In this document: piece after piece, positions 23,319 through 34,875 of the stretch
Layout: every line of letters starts with the position of its first letter
Position numbering within the stretch: position 1 is the first letter of the stretch
The notes under the pieces: generated by a model
Database searches by the model: none
Told to the model about the DNA's origin: nothing
What the model saw: the letters and a program-made list of their open reading frames with translations, nothing else
Origin: Glandiceps talaboti
Lineage: Eukaryota > Hemichordata > Enteropneusta > Spengelidae
NCBI RefSeq assembly: GCF_964340395.1
Contig: NC_135563.1
Coordinates: 22,270,309-22,334,308 of the forward strand
DNA: 64,000 nucleotides
Direction of reading: 5' to 3'
Made by a program: the position numbers and the translations under genes

Positions 23319-23923
23319 CTGAGGGACTGTCTCAGACTTTCACATAAGCTCAAGAAGCGAAATTCTCTTGTTGAGGTCTAGACCTCTCCCCCTGGCAAAA
23401 GTTAACAGAGTGCAACATTTGGATTGGTGGTGGTGGTGGTGGTGGGGGTTGTTGTGGGGGGGGGGGACTGACTTGTACTGGGTATAATTTTGATCACAGT
23501 TCAGTGATAAATGAAAAACAACCTTGAATGTCGATATAAAATTGCCACGTAGTTAAAATATTATTCTGTATACGTACCTGACATTTCTCTTCTGCAAGAC
23601 AAAATATTTTTGATTTTATTTTGTACAAATATCAACGTGATCATTTTATGTCATGAAAGTTTTGAAATTTTGTTGTATGTAAATTGATTCATATTATTTT
23701 CTTTTCTATGTTTGTGTTGTCACTCTGAGTAAAATATCGTCAGATCTCTTGGTATCGTTGGTGATCATGGTAAATGTATGAATGTTAAGCAATCATAAAC
23801 AAATAGTCCAATATGTAAAAATGAAGTTGATCAATTGAAATGAGCCTAAGTCCACATTCCCCTTTTATAGTTGAAGGGATTTCACTTCCTGAGCTTATGC
23901 AACATTCTGAGACAGTCCCCAAG
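23319..23923. mobile_element. Foldback element with about 45-bp terminal inverted repeats
   Basis: The left end reads CTGAGGGACTGTCTCAG, then CATAAGCTCAAGAAGCGAAA. The right end, on the opposite strand, reads CTTGGGGACTGTCTCAG, then CATAAGCTCAGGAAGTGAAA. Spacing between the two blocks is conserved. About 605 bases are enclosed, with a GGT run and a poly-G run (23424-23467) but no coding frame. This is a non-autonomous DNA-transposon-like element of unassigned superfamily. Confidence 0.75.
23424..23467 (+). repeat. GGT and poly-G tract
   Basis: Six GGT units lead to a G-rich end containing a run of ten or more Gs. It lies inside the foldback element and could form a G-quadruplex on this strand. 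Confidence 0.9.
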
Positions 23924-24219
23924 TGTCCTGTGATCAGTATTCGCTGCTGTTGACATGCATCACGATGTGGTTGATAAATTCCTTTGTTGATAACTTAATT
24001 GCCAAAATCAATTAAACCTAGTGAAATTGATTAGATGCATCAGATCCTATGATAAGAATTTGATATATTATTCAGGACACAGGTGCATTGTTGTTATTAG
24101 ATTGTAAAAGGCCAAAGTTTCATCGTTATTGATGAAAAAAATGATAGTTGATGTATAAATATACATTCTGTCAATTATCTTTTTACTAGACTTTTTTTTT
24201 TAGAACATGTGGTGCTTTG

Positions 24220-24305
24220 GACAATACGTCTGGGTATTAGTAATTGTTATGACAATGTCTGGGTATCAGTAATTGTTATATGTCTGGGTATCAGTAATGC
24301 TTATG
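24220..24305. repeat. Three short tandem copies of a GTCTGGGTATCAG unit
   Basis: GTCTGGGTATTAGTAATTGT, then GTCTGGGTATCAGTAATTGT, then GTCTGGGTATCAGTAATGCT stand in series with spacings of about 22-28 bases. Confidence 0.88.
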
Positions 24306-24430
24306 TATTTTTACCTAGTATCTGAGTATGTTTTTAACCAAGTAATAAAATGCCATGAATATGAATACAAAGTGTTTTAAGGTTGGGAACCCTTGGTAAC
24401 TAAAATGAGTACATCAGGTAAATTATGGAA

Positions 24431-24854
24431 TGGGCGATTGGTTAGAGTGGTCACAGCTTGGAATCTGAAAGTTGCAGGGTGTGGAATCATGATAGTTGAA
24501 TGGTTAGAGTGGCCATCTTGGAATCTGAAGATTGCAATGTGGAAACATGATGGGTGAATGGTTAGAATGGCCAGCTTTCTGAATAGCTAAAGTCCTTGGG
24601 CAAGATATGAACCATGACTGTGCCTCAGTCCACCTAGCTGTATAATTGGCGACCTGGTAGGATAGAGGTTGCAATGTGAATGATTATATCCTATGTACTT
24701 ATAAGGGCTGCGATGGATTGTATGTTCCCAGGGAGTTGAGAAAGGAAAGGGCCTTTGTGTCGCTATAGACCTGTGCCAGGGTAATAATTGTAAAGTGCTT
24801 TGTTGGAGTCAAAGAATGGGGAAAGCACAGTATAAAAAACCCCACCATTATTAT
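24431..24854 (+). mobile_element. tRNA-derived SINE with repeated head
   Basis: The head contains an A-box-like TGGTTAGAGTGG and, about 40 bases on, an eroded B-box-like GGTGTGGAATC, the two internal RNA polymerase III promoter elements of tRNA-derived SINEs. This head occurs almost three times in series: full copies from 24431 and about 24493, and a truncated one from about 24551. Then follows one body with CTTGGGCAAGATATGAACCA, GTGCCTCAGTCCACC, CCTGGTAGGATAGAGGTTG, CCCAGGGAGTTGAGAAAGG and GGGTAATAATTGTAAAGTGC. The tail is GGGAAAGCACAGTATAAAAA ending in CACCATTATTAT. The SINE layout and ATT tail are clear; the family name is not assigned. Confidence 0.85.
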
Positions 24855-25378
24855 AAACAAATTGCATACATAGTTTGCTGTATAATCTATCTACCACGAC
24901 TTTGTTTGGGAAGTTCCCCAGTCAACCGTATGGAACCTGGGTAAATTTTAGCCACTAATTATCACATCAGTTGATCAGTCGTCTGTATATATTTACATTA
25001 ATGCAAACTGATGTAAAATAAGTCACTGGTTCCTTTCCTGTACTTTAACAAGGAGAATGACGCAATGACAAAGCTGTCCTTAGCTGGAAGGGTTACCAGG
25101 GTTACGAGGGTTAAAAAGAAATCTATAAATATGTCATTCAAACAAACTGGCACTCTGGGTCAAAAGTGACAATTATTTATAGTCATGTTGGCTAGGTGTT
25201 ACAAGTTAAAAACACTAACACAGCCCTGAACTTACAGGTTTTCCAGGTTATTTTATACATTGATTTAATAACTGTACCGTGTCATAAATTATGATTAGTC
25301 TAGATTTTAAGTTATTTATGGTTCTGGTATCCATAATCCTGTGTCAGTTATGATAAATCTTGCATATTTTTATTTAAT

Positions 25379-25585
25379 AATTCACCATTTAGTCTTGCAA
25401 AACCACTGAACCTGTGATTGGAGTAAATTTATCACATGACAATTCACTATTTAGTCTTGCATAACCACTGAACTTGTGATTGGAGTAAATTTATCACATG
25501 ATGACAATTTACCATTTTAAGTCTTGCATAACCACTGAACCTGTGATTGGAGTAAATTTATCACATGATAACATTGAACCATTTT
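25379..25585. repeat. 62-65-bp unit, three tandem copies
   Basis: AATTCACCATTTAGTCTTGC begins units at 25379 and 25441, and AATTTACCATTTTAAGTCTT at about 25506. Each unit holds AACCACTGAAC and GTGATTGGAGTAAATTTATC. The copies differ by only a few bases. Confidence 0.93.
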
Positions 25586-25649
25586 GTAAATGATATATTT
25601 ATAGATTTCTTTTGAAAGTTATAGTTCAGACAGGTCAGTGTGTTTTTAA

Positions 25650-25770
25650 GGGTGGTATTCAAAGTAGATAAAATCTACCTTACTTCCACAGTCATTTTAC
25701 CAGGGTTCCCTTAAAGTCATTTTACCAGGGTTCCCAATCAGCATTTTTGTGAGGGTGGTAAAAGTTCTCT
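25650..25770 (-). repeat. GGGAACC dispersed repeat, minus-strand copy
   Basis: Two direct copies of AGTCATTTTACCAGGGTTCC occur at about 25690 and 25717. Read on the minus strand they give GGGAACCCTGGTAAAATGAC, the same phrase as in the array at 2808-3165. The adjoining AGATAAAATCTACCTTACTT and GTGAGGGTGGTAAAAG segments also match the family on the reverse strand. Confidence 0.6.
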
Positions 25771-25906
25771 ATGTATTTTACTTGTAATATGTACACTAAA
25801 ATAATGGTACAATACAATTTTACCTGATTTTGCGAATGAGTTGGGTTCTCAAAAAGAAATATTTGCAAAAATAAATACAGTGGGTTAAATGTAAGAATCT
25901 TCTTGA

Positions 25907-26455
25907 AAATTGAAACTAAAATATTTAAAAAACCCAGATGTTTTGACTACGGCATTTCAAAGGATCAAAATTACAAGTGACAGTTTAAAGAAATTTCAGC
26001 TTTTAGTAAAAGTTGTTAACAATTCTCTAAATTCAGAAGTGACTTTTGGTGAGACACTTGTCTATGACTCATACAAGACAGTGCATCCATTTTGTAAAAT
26101 TTGCTCCTACCATATTCCCAGGACCTATAAATTGAATTATTTTTTACATACTATTATTTCTATATTTGGTGAGGATACAGTCAAAAACATTACGTTTAAA
26201 CTTATAGCATGTGTCCTCCACAGTCATTTAGCCACATATATTGCAAGAATTGCACAATTTATCTCTGTAGGAAAACATGAGAGGATAGTTTTTGAGGAAT
26301 CATGTAATCTGTCATTATACTGTATAACTGTCAGCCAGGATTGGATCAGATTCCATTGTACTGAGCTATCCTTTATCACTGCTACAAATCAGCTTGGAAA
26401 CATTTACAGTGCAATGACATGTGCTTCCTTGTTGACATCATACCAAAAAGTCTAG
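25907..26455 (+). other. Open frame of 183 codons, possible exon or relic
   Basis: A stop-free frame of 182 codons plus stop has no ATG until near its end, so it could only be an internal exon or a decayed gene. At this base composition a frame so long is unlikely by chance, below one in the window by rough stop-codon frequency. Visible features are HPFCKICSYHI (a CxxC followed by histidine), a stretch DTVKNITFKLIACVLHSHLA and SVGKHERIVFEE. No family is recognised, and no consensus splice sites frame it. Old transposon sequence is a realistic alternative. Confidence 0.25.
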
Positions 26456-27089
26456 TCACATCCATGGACAGCTGTGGTCAGCTCAGAGCTCAATTCTACC
26501 TTGCACTGCAAAGTGGTTGAAGGTTATAATATGAGTTAAGATTATGAATATGACTGGAATGTGAAAGTCAATTATCACTGGTGATGTCTCAGATGCCAGG
26601 AACAGATCAAGACTGCCAATAGTCTTTAAAACTAATTTGTCACATTTTTACAACTTAGTTGAAATACTAAATTTAATGTTGCAATATCATTCTATCTCAA
26701 CACCTGTGTTTAGGTGTTTAGTCATGTTTCAAATATTGCATTGTAAGTTATTAACATTTGAATAGGAAGAAACCAATTGGTCTTAATTAAGGAAGTGCAG
26801 ATTGTTCAAATTTCAAATGAGGATAATTAATTATGTAAATACATTATACGAATGCACTCATACTCGATGAGTATGAAAATAAGTTATACAATAATTTAAA
26901 TTTTGCAGACAAACCAAAGTTCTAAGAACTGTGCTCTATGTATGAAAACTTGAGTACAATATTTATATAATGACTTAATTTGAATAATCTGACACAATGT
27001 TACTACTACATGTAATCCCAATTGTTTCCTCTGGATGATTTTCGTACTAATAATGGGTTCGATTTGGTATTACATAATTAAGTGTAGTG

Positions 27090-27470
27090 CAGTCATGGAT
27101 TCAGCCAGTAGACAAGGCTGTAGTGAAGAACGAATAACAGATTTACTCAGTAGAGACCAAGTACTAGCTGTAGTAGTCACAGATTCTGTCAGTAGAAAGG
27201 CTACACCACGGTGAACAAGCGTTAGAGTCACACATCACAGATTGTGCCAGTAGACAGGCTACAGTGAACAAGCGTTAGAGTCACATGTCACATGTTCAGT
27301 CAGTAGACAGGCAAGTGTAGTGGAGTCACATATCAAAGATTCAACCACTAGACAGGCTATAGTGGACAAGTGTAGTATCACACATCACAGATTCAGCCAT
27401 TGGACCAACTATAGTGAACAGTGTAGTTGAGTAAAACGTCAGAGATTCGGCCATGAGAAAGGCTGAAAAC
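27090..27470. repeat. Degenerate minisatellite, about 50-60-bp unit
   Basis: Six to seven units share CAGATTCAGCCAGTAGACAG, GGCTACAGTGAACAAG and AGTGTAGAGTCACACATCA phrases, with many substitutions and length changes. It is an old array without a reading frame. Confidence 0.82.
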
Positions 27471-27986
27471 TTAAAGATGCCTGTGAAAGAAATACTACTC
27501 AATATGAGTTAAAATGAATAAATTATAATCATGCTGAACTGACTGTGATAAATTTATTAATCATTCCACAAACATTTGCATAGTTGCAGTAAATTAATCA
27601 AGTCTCAAGGATATCTTCTAGTTTTTCATTTTAAAGTGTGTAAGATTAGAAAAGGTAGCTTAAGGGCTCTTTAAAAATCATAATCATGAAATATAGATTT
27701 TTCAATCTACAGCGTAAAGGTAATAAATTCAACAAAGGAATTATTGTTACAGTTGCAGAAATTGATTAATTAATGGAACACCTTGTAATGTTATTGAAAC
27801 AAAATGATATTTTATTGCACTGTCATGGAATGTTGAAATGGTTTATGCTGAAATGTCATAAATATACCCGGTAGTACATGTAGGTAGCCACTGTACTGTG
27901 TACTAATTTGATGAAGACAAAGTAACACAGAATTGCTTTTTTTTTTAAAAATGAAAAATAATGACAATAAAGGTATCTAATGATAA

Positions 27987-28086
27987 AGTGTGTGTGCGTA
28001 CGTACGTACGTACGTACGTATGTATGTGCGTGCATGCATGTGTGCGCGTGTACACGCGCATGTGTGTGTGTGTGTGTGTGTGTGTG
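27987..28086. repeat. Compound ACGT/GT alternating tract
   Basis: The tract runs GTGTGTGCGTACGTACGTAC through CGTATGTATG, GTGCGTGCATGC, GCGCGTGTACACGCGC and ends in a GT run. Purines and pyrimidines alternate for about 100 bases, with self-complementary segments such as TACGTACGTA and GCGTGTACACGC. It is a strong Z-DNA or cruciform candidate. Confidence 0.95.
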
Positions 28087-31000
28087 ACTTCAAACTCTAA
28101 AACTGCTGAGCCAATTATTTTGATATTTAGTGGGATAATTTTGTTTAATAGCTGGCACCTAATTGAAATTCGTTTCTGTATAGAAATGTTGCAGTAAAAC
28201 ACAACATATATTGTACACTTTATATATGAATAATGAAAACAGTGAGGTGAGTGTACTTCAGTTGAGACCTTCAACTTCTTGCACTTATGCATGCTGACCT
28301 TTGAAGCAATATGTTTTGTAGTAGAAAGCTCATTTATCTTGTAGTACAAACTTGTAATTGATGACAAAGATTCTATTTGAAAACAAACCTCTTAGACAAC
28401 AAATCTTTCATGATTACCCCCATACATCAGGGTTGGGATAAAGTCTATGATGTAGATTATGCTGTAATCTAGAACTGTACAATGTACTCCATTTTTATGT
28501 TATTCTTAAATGCCAACATGTTCTAGGAATACAAAATATAGCTACAATGGTTTTTGGCTGCTGGCACATAAGCTACAACAAAATAATGATATGTGGGTTT
28601 TAAGTGCTGTATTGGAAATAGCAGCACTCTAACTCATGTCTCCCAAGGGCATATAGTCAGATAGTAATAGGTGATATAATGGGGAAATGTTGTGGAAAAA
28701 GGAAGGCAGCTCTACACACCAACAACCGTTTGTCTTTGATACAGCAAATGTATCTTTCTCACATCAGCGTTTATTTGTTTTTTGTGAAGAGAGAACTCAA
28801 CTCCACATATCAACAATCATTTGCATTATGTAAATAGGGAAGTACACATGTATATTCCATATTGATATATCAACAATCATTTGTGTTAATTGTTGCATCA
28901 TGGGTATTGAACTTGATATATAGCATGTATCTTGCAATTTTTCTGTATACACATCAAAAATTGTTTTGAGTTTGATGCTCATGTTTACTGTGTCAATATA
29001 TCTTGTATTTTTCTGTACACACATTCAACAACTGTTTGTTCTTTATTGCATCATGGTTATGTATTGATATATCTTGTAGTAGCATAAGCCAATGGTATGC
29101 CAAAGGGTAGGTCTACAACTTTATAGTCTTTGGTTTCAAGTACATACTTCTGATGTTCTAACTACTAAAATAAACTGCTTGTAAAACAGTTCAATCCTGT
29201 CCAGCTAATTCTGCCATCAGGAATTTTGTGGTCAAAGTCACAATTTATTAATTTTCAAGTACCAATAAATTTCTTTGAAAACATTTTGCTTTGTATTTTG
29301 ATGTGTAACATTGAAGCTGTTTTGTGGTGTGTTTTGTTGTTCTCTGGAGTATGTGTCCGTTTTAAATGATAATAATAAAACACCATGTTCATTCACTATC
29401 TGAGGTTCAAAGCCTAGTTGTCTATATTTAATCAATTCTATCACAAAGTTTTGACCCAGATATTGTTTTAAATAAATTTTAGTGTGCATTTTGTGTCTAT
29501 TTTGTACACCAACTGTTTTTGAAAATGGGACCTTGCTTTAATTATATAGAGTGCCATTATTTAATAAAATGAAAACAGATACAAACAGTTTGCTATCATT
29601 TGAGATGTTGTCATGACATTGCCACTTTGTCAAAGACCAGGATGTGATGAATGTTGTGGTAGGGAGACAGCTGGAGTTGCAATACATCAAGCTTGCAAAT
29701 GTCAGAGTGTGAGTTATATATGTTGTTAGGGATAGCGATCATAGATAAGGAAAAATCAATTTCCATTTTTATAAAATTCATAAAAAAAGCAGTTGAGATC
29801 CCAAATAAGATAACATTGTACTATGAACAGTGTGACAACAACATGTTTATACTTAGTAAACGTTGGGGTTCTGAACTACGGAATGTGTTCTGAATATTTA
29901 TGGTGATATTAAAGAAGTCCAATGGAATTTGATAGGAGTGCTATTGATACGTATGATATACAAGACAACAATAGAAGTCATTTCATTACTTGAATGGAGA
30001 GTGTTGTTGAAGATTCCTAAATTTTGAGAGAGAGAATACGGAGGAAGAGAAACAATAGTGCTTTGATTATGGAGGCTTGTGCAGGTACGTTATTGTATAA
30101 AATACATGTAGAGCAATTATTATTACTTTTATTACATGGTGGTTGTCTGTATATAGTCAAAATGTCTGCTGTAAATGGAGATTATTTGACATGTGATTTA
30201 AGTGTTACTGAAGACTTATAATGTATAGAACACAGAGGAATAGGAACAACTAAGCTTTGATTATTATGGACGCTTGTATTTACCGTTAGGTACTTTTGTG
30301 AAACATTGAAAGTATGTTACATAGTGTATGGGCATGTATATACCAGATTCCAAATGCCTTTTGGACTAAAATGGAAATTATCTTTGTCAAATTTGTTATG
30401 GATGTAAAAATTGTAAGCATGAATATTAATATTATTATTACTCATGGCTACTGATTTTTGTGAGATGTCTTTACATAATCTTTTCTAAATTTAAGAAATC
30501 CTTACAGTAAATCATTTGTGACTTTTTGGATTTTGTAAAAATGGCTTACATAAATCACAAAATTTTACTTGATGTTATGTCTGATTATTTCAATTTAATG
30601 GTTAATTATGTGGTATTTACAGTATTATAATGACGAAATATCATAACAAAAGTGATATTTTCATTGATCAGAACAAATTTGAGGTAGTGGCCATTTCTAT
30701 GTTTTTTGTTATAGAGTGCATGTTACTATGGAAGATCAAATATACTTCCAAAGACATATTTGTATTTGTAGAAATTTGTTAAACTATAGAGATAATGCGT
30801 ATTGTTGTCACATACTAAAATAAGTCAATACACTTTTCAACCTTAGCTGTACATGACATTGTAAAAAAGAAGCTTTTCCAATATGACTTAGTAACATCCA
30901 TAAACAAGAGAACCACAATGTCTATAAAATTAAAAAAGAGTGTGTTCCTAATCAAAAGGATAACAATAATATAAATAGGAATATCAATACTGTTTGTTAT

Positions 31001-31264
31001 GTCACAGTAAATACTACTATTTAGTTTTCTTGATCAAATTTTAAAATGTGACGTGACTTAATGCATTTTGGTTATTCTGGTATATTATTCAAGTTATAGA
31101 TTTCATACAAAATATCAAATAATATTTCTTATTTTCAACATCTGTCATGATAAATCATACAATTATCTAACTGTAATAATATGATATAAATGATACTTAT
31201 AATCTGAGGCAGCCACAGGAATTTATGTAGTATGACATACTTAACATAACATTAGTGCTCACAA
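28087..31264. other. Anonymous AT-rich sequence
   Basis: No gene is supported apart from the small candidate exon at 29641. Between 28800 and 29060 TATCAACAATCATTTG and TATCTTGTATTTTTCTGTAC phrases recur in a decayed local repeat. Between 30020 and 30290 a segment with AGCTTTGATTAT, ATGGAGGCTTGT and GAGGAAGAGAAACAA is partly duplicated about 210 bases on. The GTACGT after GGCTTGTGCAG at 30093 looks like a splice donor, but only six codons precede it. Confidence 0.45.
29641..29708 (+). CDS. Candidate internal exon, cysteine-rich, unknown gene
   Basis: An AG at 29639-29640 (AAAGACCAG) and a GTGAGT donor at 29709 bracket 68 bases. One frame is fully open: two bases, then 22 codons reading CDECCGRETAGVAIHQ and then ACKCQS. 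Six of the 22 residues could not be predicted from AT-rich base composition, and the five cysteines suggest a disulphide or metal-binding segment. The exon would begin in phase 1, compatible with the exon at 14058, and end in phase 0. The pyrimidine tract before the acceptor is weak. No family is recognised. Confidence 0.2.
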
Positions 31265-31490
31265 TGCAAATTCTTGAAATAGGGGGTAAAATGTTATCAA
31301 AATCAAACCATTCGAGAATCCAATATGGCTGCTGAATCCAATATGGCTGCTGAATATTGTGTTTAACTCTATAAAAAAAATTAAAAGATTGTTGATTTCT
31401 TTGAAAGCAAGAAGGTGAACCCCATGTTCTTTTTACTTCAAAAGGACCAGGAACAATTAAGCTTTCATATAACAATACTTTGAGAGATTT
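31265..31490 (+). mobile_element. Dispersed repeat family with AATATGGCTGCTG, copy 1
   Basis: The order is AATCAAACCATTCGAGAATC, two direct copies of TCCAATATGGCTGCTGAA, then GATTGTTGATTTCTTTGAAA, CAAGAAGGTGAACCCC, AAGGACCAGGAACAATTAAG and CTTTCATATAACAA. The same phrases in the same order occur at 41600-41965, and part of them on the minus strand at 62440-62530. No terminal repeat or ORF defines a class. Minus-strand frame 31197-31505 runs through it and is not taken as a gene. Confidence 0.65.
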
Positions 31491-32678
31491 GCGATTTTCA
31501 GGCAAAATTAGCAGCTCGCTGTTGAGGCATGTGGATGAATGATACGATGGCCATGATGAATAATAATATGTGTGACTGTATAATATGATATATCATGGTA
31601 TTAAACAGATCTTGAGTCTTCTAAAATGAGGGTATACAATATAAATGTCCTAGCATATGCATTACAATGTAATTATATGAAAGTAATTATATGAAAGTAA
31701 ACGTATAGTACTGCCAAGCAATTAGAGGTCTTATTATATTATATTCAAAGTGTTTCCATTCATATGAAATGTAGATTTATGGCTTGAATATTGTATTACC
31801 TGAATATTTGAAATAGAAAAGTGTGTTGTTGTTTTTCGTCTAAATGTTGACATTTTGTTTTAAAGTATTACCATTGTAGCAATCAACCTTCATCACACTT
31901 CTAAAAAAGTGTTTACATTTGTTTAAAGCAAATTACGATATTTAAAAAAATAAAAGATGTTATATCTCAGGACTTTAGTACACAGACCAGATAATACCCA
32001 TTTAAATGATAGAATGGTATACTTGAAAAATTGATGACATTATGCAACAGCTTTGTAACAGGTGGTGATCTGAATGAGTTAAATCAACCAGTATCTGTGT
32101 CATACAAAACACATTGTACAAAATTATTGTCGGATATATTTAAAACTGGAATTTGAACAGATTTACCTATTATGTTCCTAAACCCAAAATAATAATTCAA
32201 CCAATGTTATTGCTTTAGTGCAAGTTGCTTGACATGTATTTGTTTGGAGAAGTTTCTCTAAATTTGATAATATACAAACATCATGAAAGTATAAATGATA
32301 AAAACAATAGATGTAATATAATGTAGTAAATTTTCATCAAGTGTACGATCTGTTTAACGGTATTTCACAGCTTTTATCTAGTGTATGTATCATATTTGTG
32401 TGTGTGTGTAAATATATCTAGCTGCATGCTGGGATGGAATGTGTGTATATACTGGGCTTATTAATATTAATGACTTCTTCTTTACGGCCAGTCCCCAGGC
32501 TTTACCTGATATTTGAAACTGTTGTAGAAATGTTAGAAATATAAAACGCAATGCAGGTAATCCAAACAATAGCCTACAGTCAAGTCATGTGGGGATTTTA
32601 ACTATTGTCTTGAGAGGGGAGACTTTGGTCTAAATCCCTATATGGTGACACTAAGGCTATAAAAACAATACAACATGA
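31491..32678. other. Anonymous AT-rich sequence
   Basis: Nothing can be assigned. Short duplicated phrases such as GTAATTATATGAAA (about 31670) occur. Stops are dense in all frames. Confidence 0.6.
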
Positions 32679-32935
32679 CACTACACTACACTACACTACA
32701 CTACACTACACTACACTACACTACACTACACTACACTCTACATTACACTGCACTGCACTGCACTACACTACACTACACTACACTATACACTGCACTACAA
32801 TACACTACAATACACTACACTACAATACATTACACTACACTACAGTATACACTACACTACACTACACTACACTACACTACACTACACTACACTATTTACT
32901 GCACTATACTGCACTGTGCTACACTAGTACTATAC
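32679..32935. repeat. ACTAC pentanucleotide microsatellite
   Basis: Pure ACTAC-type repeats run to about 32735, then variants with CTGCA and CAATA substitutions, then pure repeats again to about 32893 and a decayed end. The plus-strand frame across it, rich in TLHYT, is a repeat artefact. Confidence 0.97.
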
Positions 32936-33451
32936 ATTATAATACCATGTGATACTATTACAATATGTTACACTAATAAAATGATGTGGTACAATACTAT
33001 TCTATACTATCCCTGCATTATTGCATTCCTAATTTTTGCATTCCTAATATGTCTAACCTACATGTAGTAGTTATAATCATCATGAGCAGTTGCTGACTAA
33101 ATATTGGAATGTATTTATGCTGTAGTCTACAACCAACTTACTGAGTCATCCAGTGCCAGGAGATTCTTAAATTACAAAATACGGTATGATTTATTGAATT
33201 CTGTCTACTGTATTGACTTTTGTAGAGGATTCACTCAGGAAGTTGTTTTGAGAGTTTCTTATGATTTAAGGGTCAAGAACTTCACCTGGTGAATCATTAA
33301 TATCAGGTACAAAAGTAACATACATCAGCCATTTGATATAGAATAAAGCCACACTTGTTAACAAAAGTCATAGCAATGGAATGTAGGCTCAACTCTATAT
33401 ATTATTTGTTGATTCTTGTGATTGGAGGATGTTAATGGGAAAATCTTCAAT
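32936..33451. other. Anonymous sequence
   Basis: A plus-strand frame at 33104-33292 of 62 codons has no start context, no donor and no recognisable motif. Nothing else is seen. Confidence 0.5.
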
Positions 33452-33780
33452 CATCCAGCTAACTTAAAACATGGCAATCTGTTGACAGGACTACTACCTA
33501 ACATCCTGCTCACTAAAATATCACAATCTGTTGACAGGACTAATACCTATCCTGCTCACTAAAACAAGGCAATCTGTTGACAGGACTACTACATAATCCT
33601 GCTCACTAAAACAAGGCAATCTGTTGACGGGACTACCTATCCTGCTCACTAAAACAAGGCAATCTGTTGACAGGACTACTACCTATCCTGCTCACTAAAA
33701 ACAGGGCAATCTGTTGATGAGACTATTACCTAATATCCATCTAACTAAAAACAGGGCAATCTGTTGACAGGACTACTATA
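33452..33780. repeat. Minisatellite, about 47-bp unit, seven copies
   Basis: Units share GGCAATCTGTTGACAGGACT, ACTACCTAATCCTGCTCACT and AAAACA, with small indels. The central four copies are nearly identical and the flanking ones are more divergent, the usual pattern of an array that expands from within. Confidence 0.95.
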
Positions 33781-34773
33781 TTATGTAACATTTCAGACAA
33801 ATGATCAATGATGTCATTTTATTCCATTTACACATAATTTCTAGTGAGACTCTTTAGATTTCAGCAATTTGACTGCTGCTGCTAAGTAGCAATTGAATAT
33901 AAGCTATCGTCCAAAGTCTGCTGTTAATGAATACAACGATCGGTTTGAATTTCCTAAATTATTAGCCTGTTCAGGTTTATGAAAAGAGTTTTAAAAAAAA
34001 TTCTCTAAAATGTAAATTGGTTTTTAACTGAATAATGGATTCAATAGTAATTTTACCTTTGCAATGAATATTTAAAACCAAGAACAGATGTTAAAATCAT
34101 ATCACTTTGTCTCTTATTGCTAAGGAACAGATATCACATGGGCATAATTTCAGGCTTAAGTGTCCCTTTGAAGAGAATTGAAATAAAATTAAGAGGTATA
34201 AATTACTAGTCAAAGATCCGAGCCAGACATTCTCATGTAATACTGTGATTTCAATAGTATCTGGGGTTGAAATTAAACAGACAGTAAGCAACATGTTTTT
34301 CACTGACAATTTCTAAAGACAAGAGTTGAATTTTATATGAATTACATAAAATGTATTTGATTTCAGTAACCTAGGGTTGAAATTCAACTGTAGGCAAAAA
34401 GATTTTCAATAAGAATTTCTGTAGACATTTTTTGCAATTGTCAGGACCATTGATAGTAATACAGCTATAACTGTATGAACTGATAGTGGAAAGGATATGG
34501 ATAAAGTTAAGTTTTTTTTTATAGCTTTTTAGTTATTGGGGTGAAAGTTTTCTAAGCAACTATTAATTTTCGAATAGCATTACCTTTAGAGTGTAAATTA
34601 ATAGTAAAAGGAATAGGACTATAAAGTGAAATCTTTTGCTTTGGTTGTTAAATAATTGATAAGTAATGGCAATATTGCTTTCCTTTTAGACCACAAAGGG
34701 AAATTATACAATAGTCAATGCATTCATGTACAGTCTGATGGTAATCACTGATAATTTTAAACCTTCAAGCACT
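33781..34773. other. Anonymous AT-rich sequence with a decayed duplication
   Basis: TCTGGGGTTGAAATTAAACA (about 34260) and CCTAGGGTTGAAATTCAACT (about 34369) sit in similar contexts about 110 bases apart, an old tandem duplication. No gene is visible. Confidence 0.45.
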
Positions 34774-34875
34774 TTCTATCCAAGCTGTAGTTTGCAATTT
34801 CTGTCCAAGCTGTAGTTTGCAATTTCTGTCCAAGCTGTAGTTGCAATTTCTGTCCAAGCTGTAGTTTGCAATTTC
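34774..34875. repeat. 25-bp unit, four tandem copies
   Basis: Four copies of a unit made of CTGTCCAAGCTGTAG and TTTGCAATTT, one lacking two Ts. Near identity indicates recent origin. Confidence 0.95.

Noticed and set aside
27945-28367. 140-codon minus-strand frame
   Set aside because: Most of it is translated GT and ACGT repeat (THTHTH, RTYVRT).
30024-30100. First exon with MEACAG before GTACGT
   Set aside because: Only five codons, and the segment is part of a local duplication whose second copy lacks the donor.
32679-32895. Telomere-like array
   Set aside because: ACTAC is not a known animal telomere unit (TTAGGG type), and the array is short, interstitial and interrupted.
32675-33067. 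130-codon plus-strand frame rich in TLHYT
   Set aside because: Translation of the ACTAC microsatellite.
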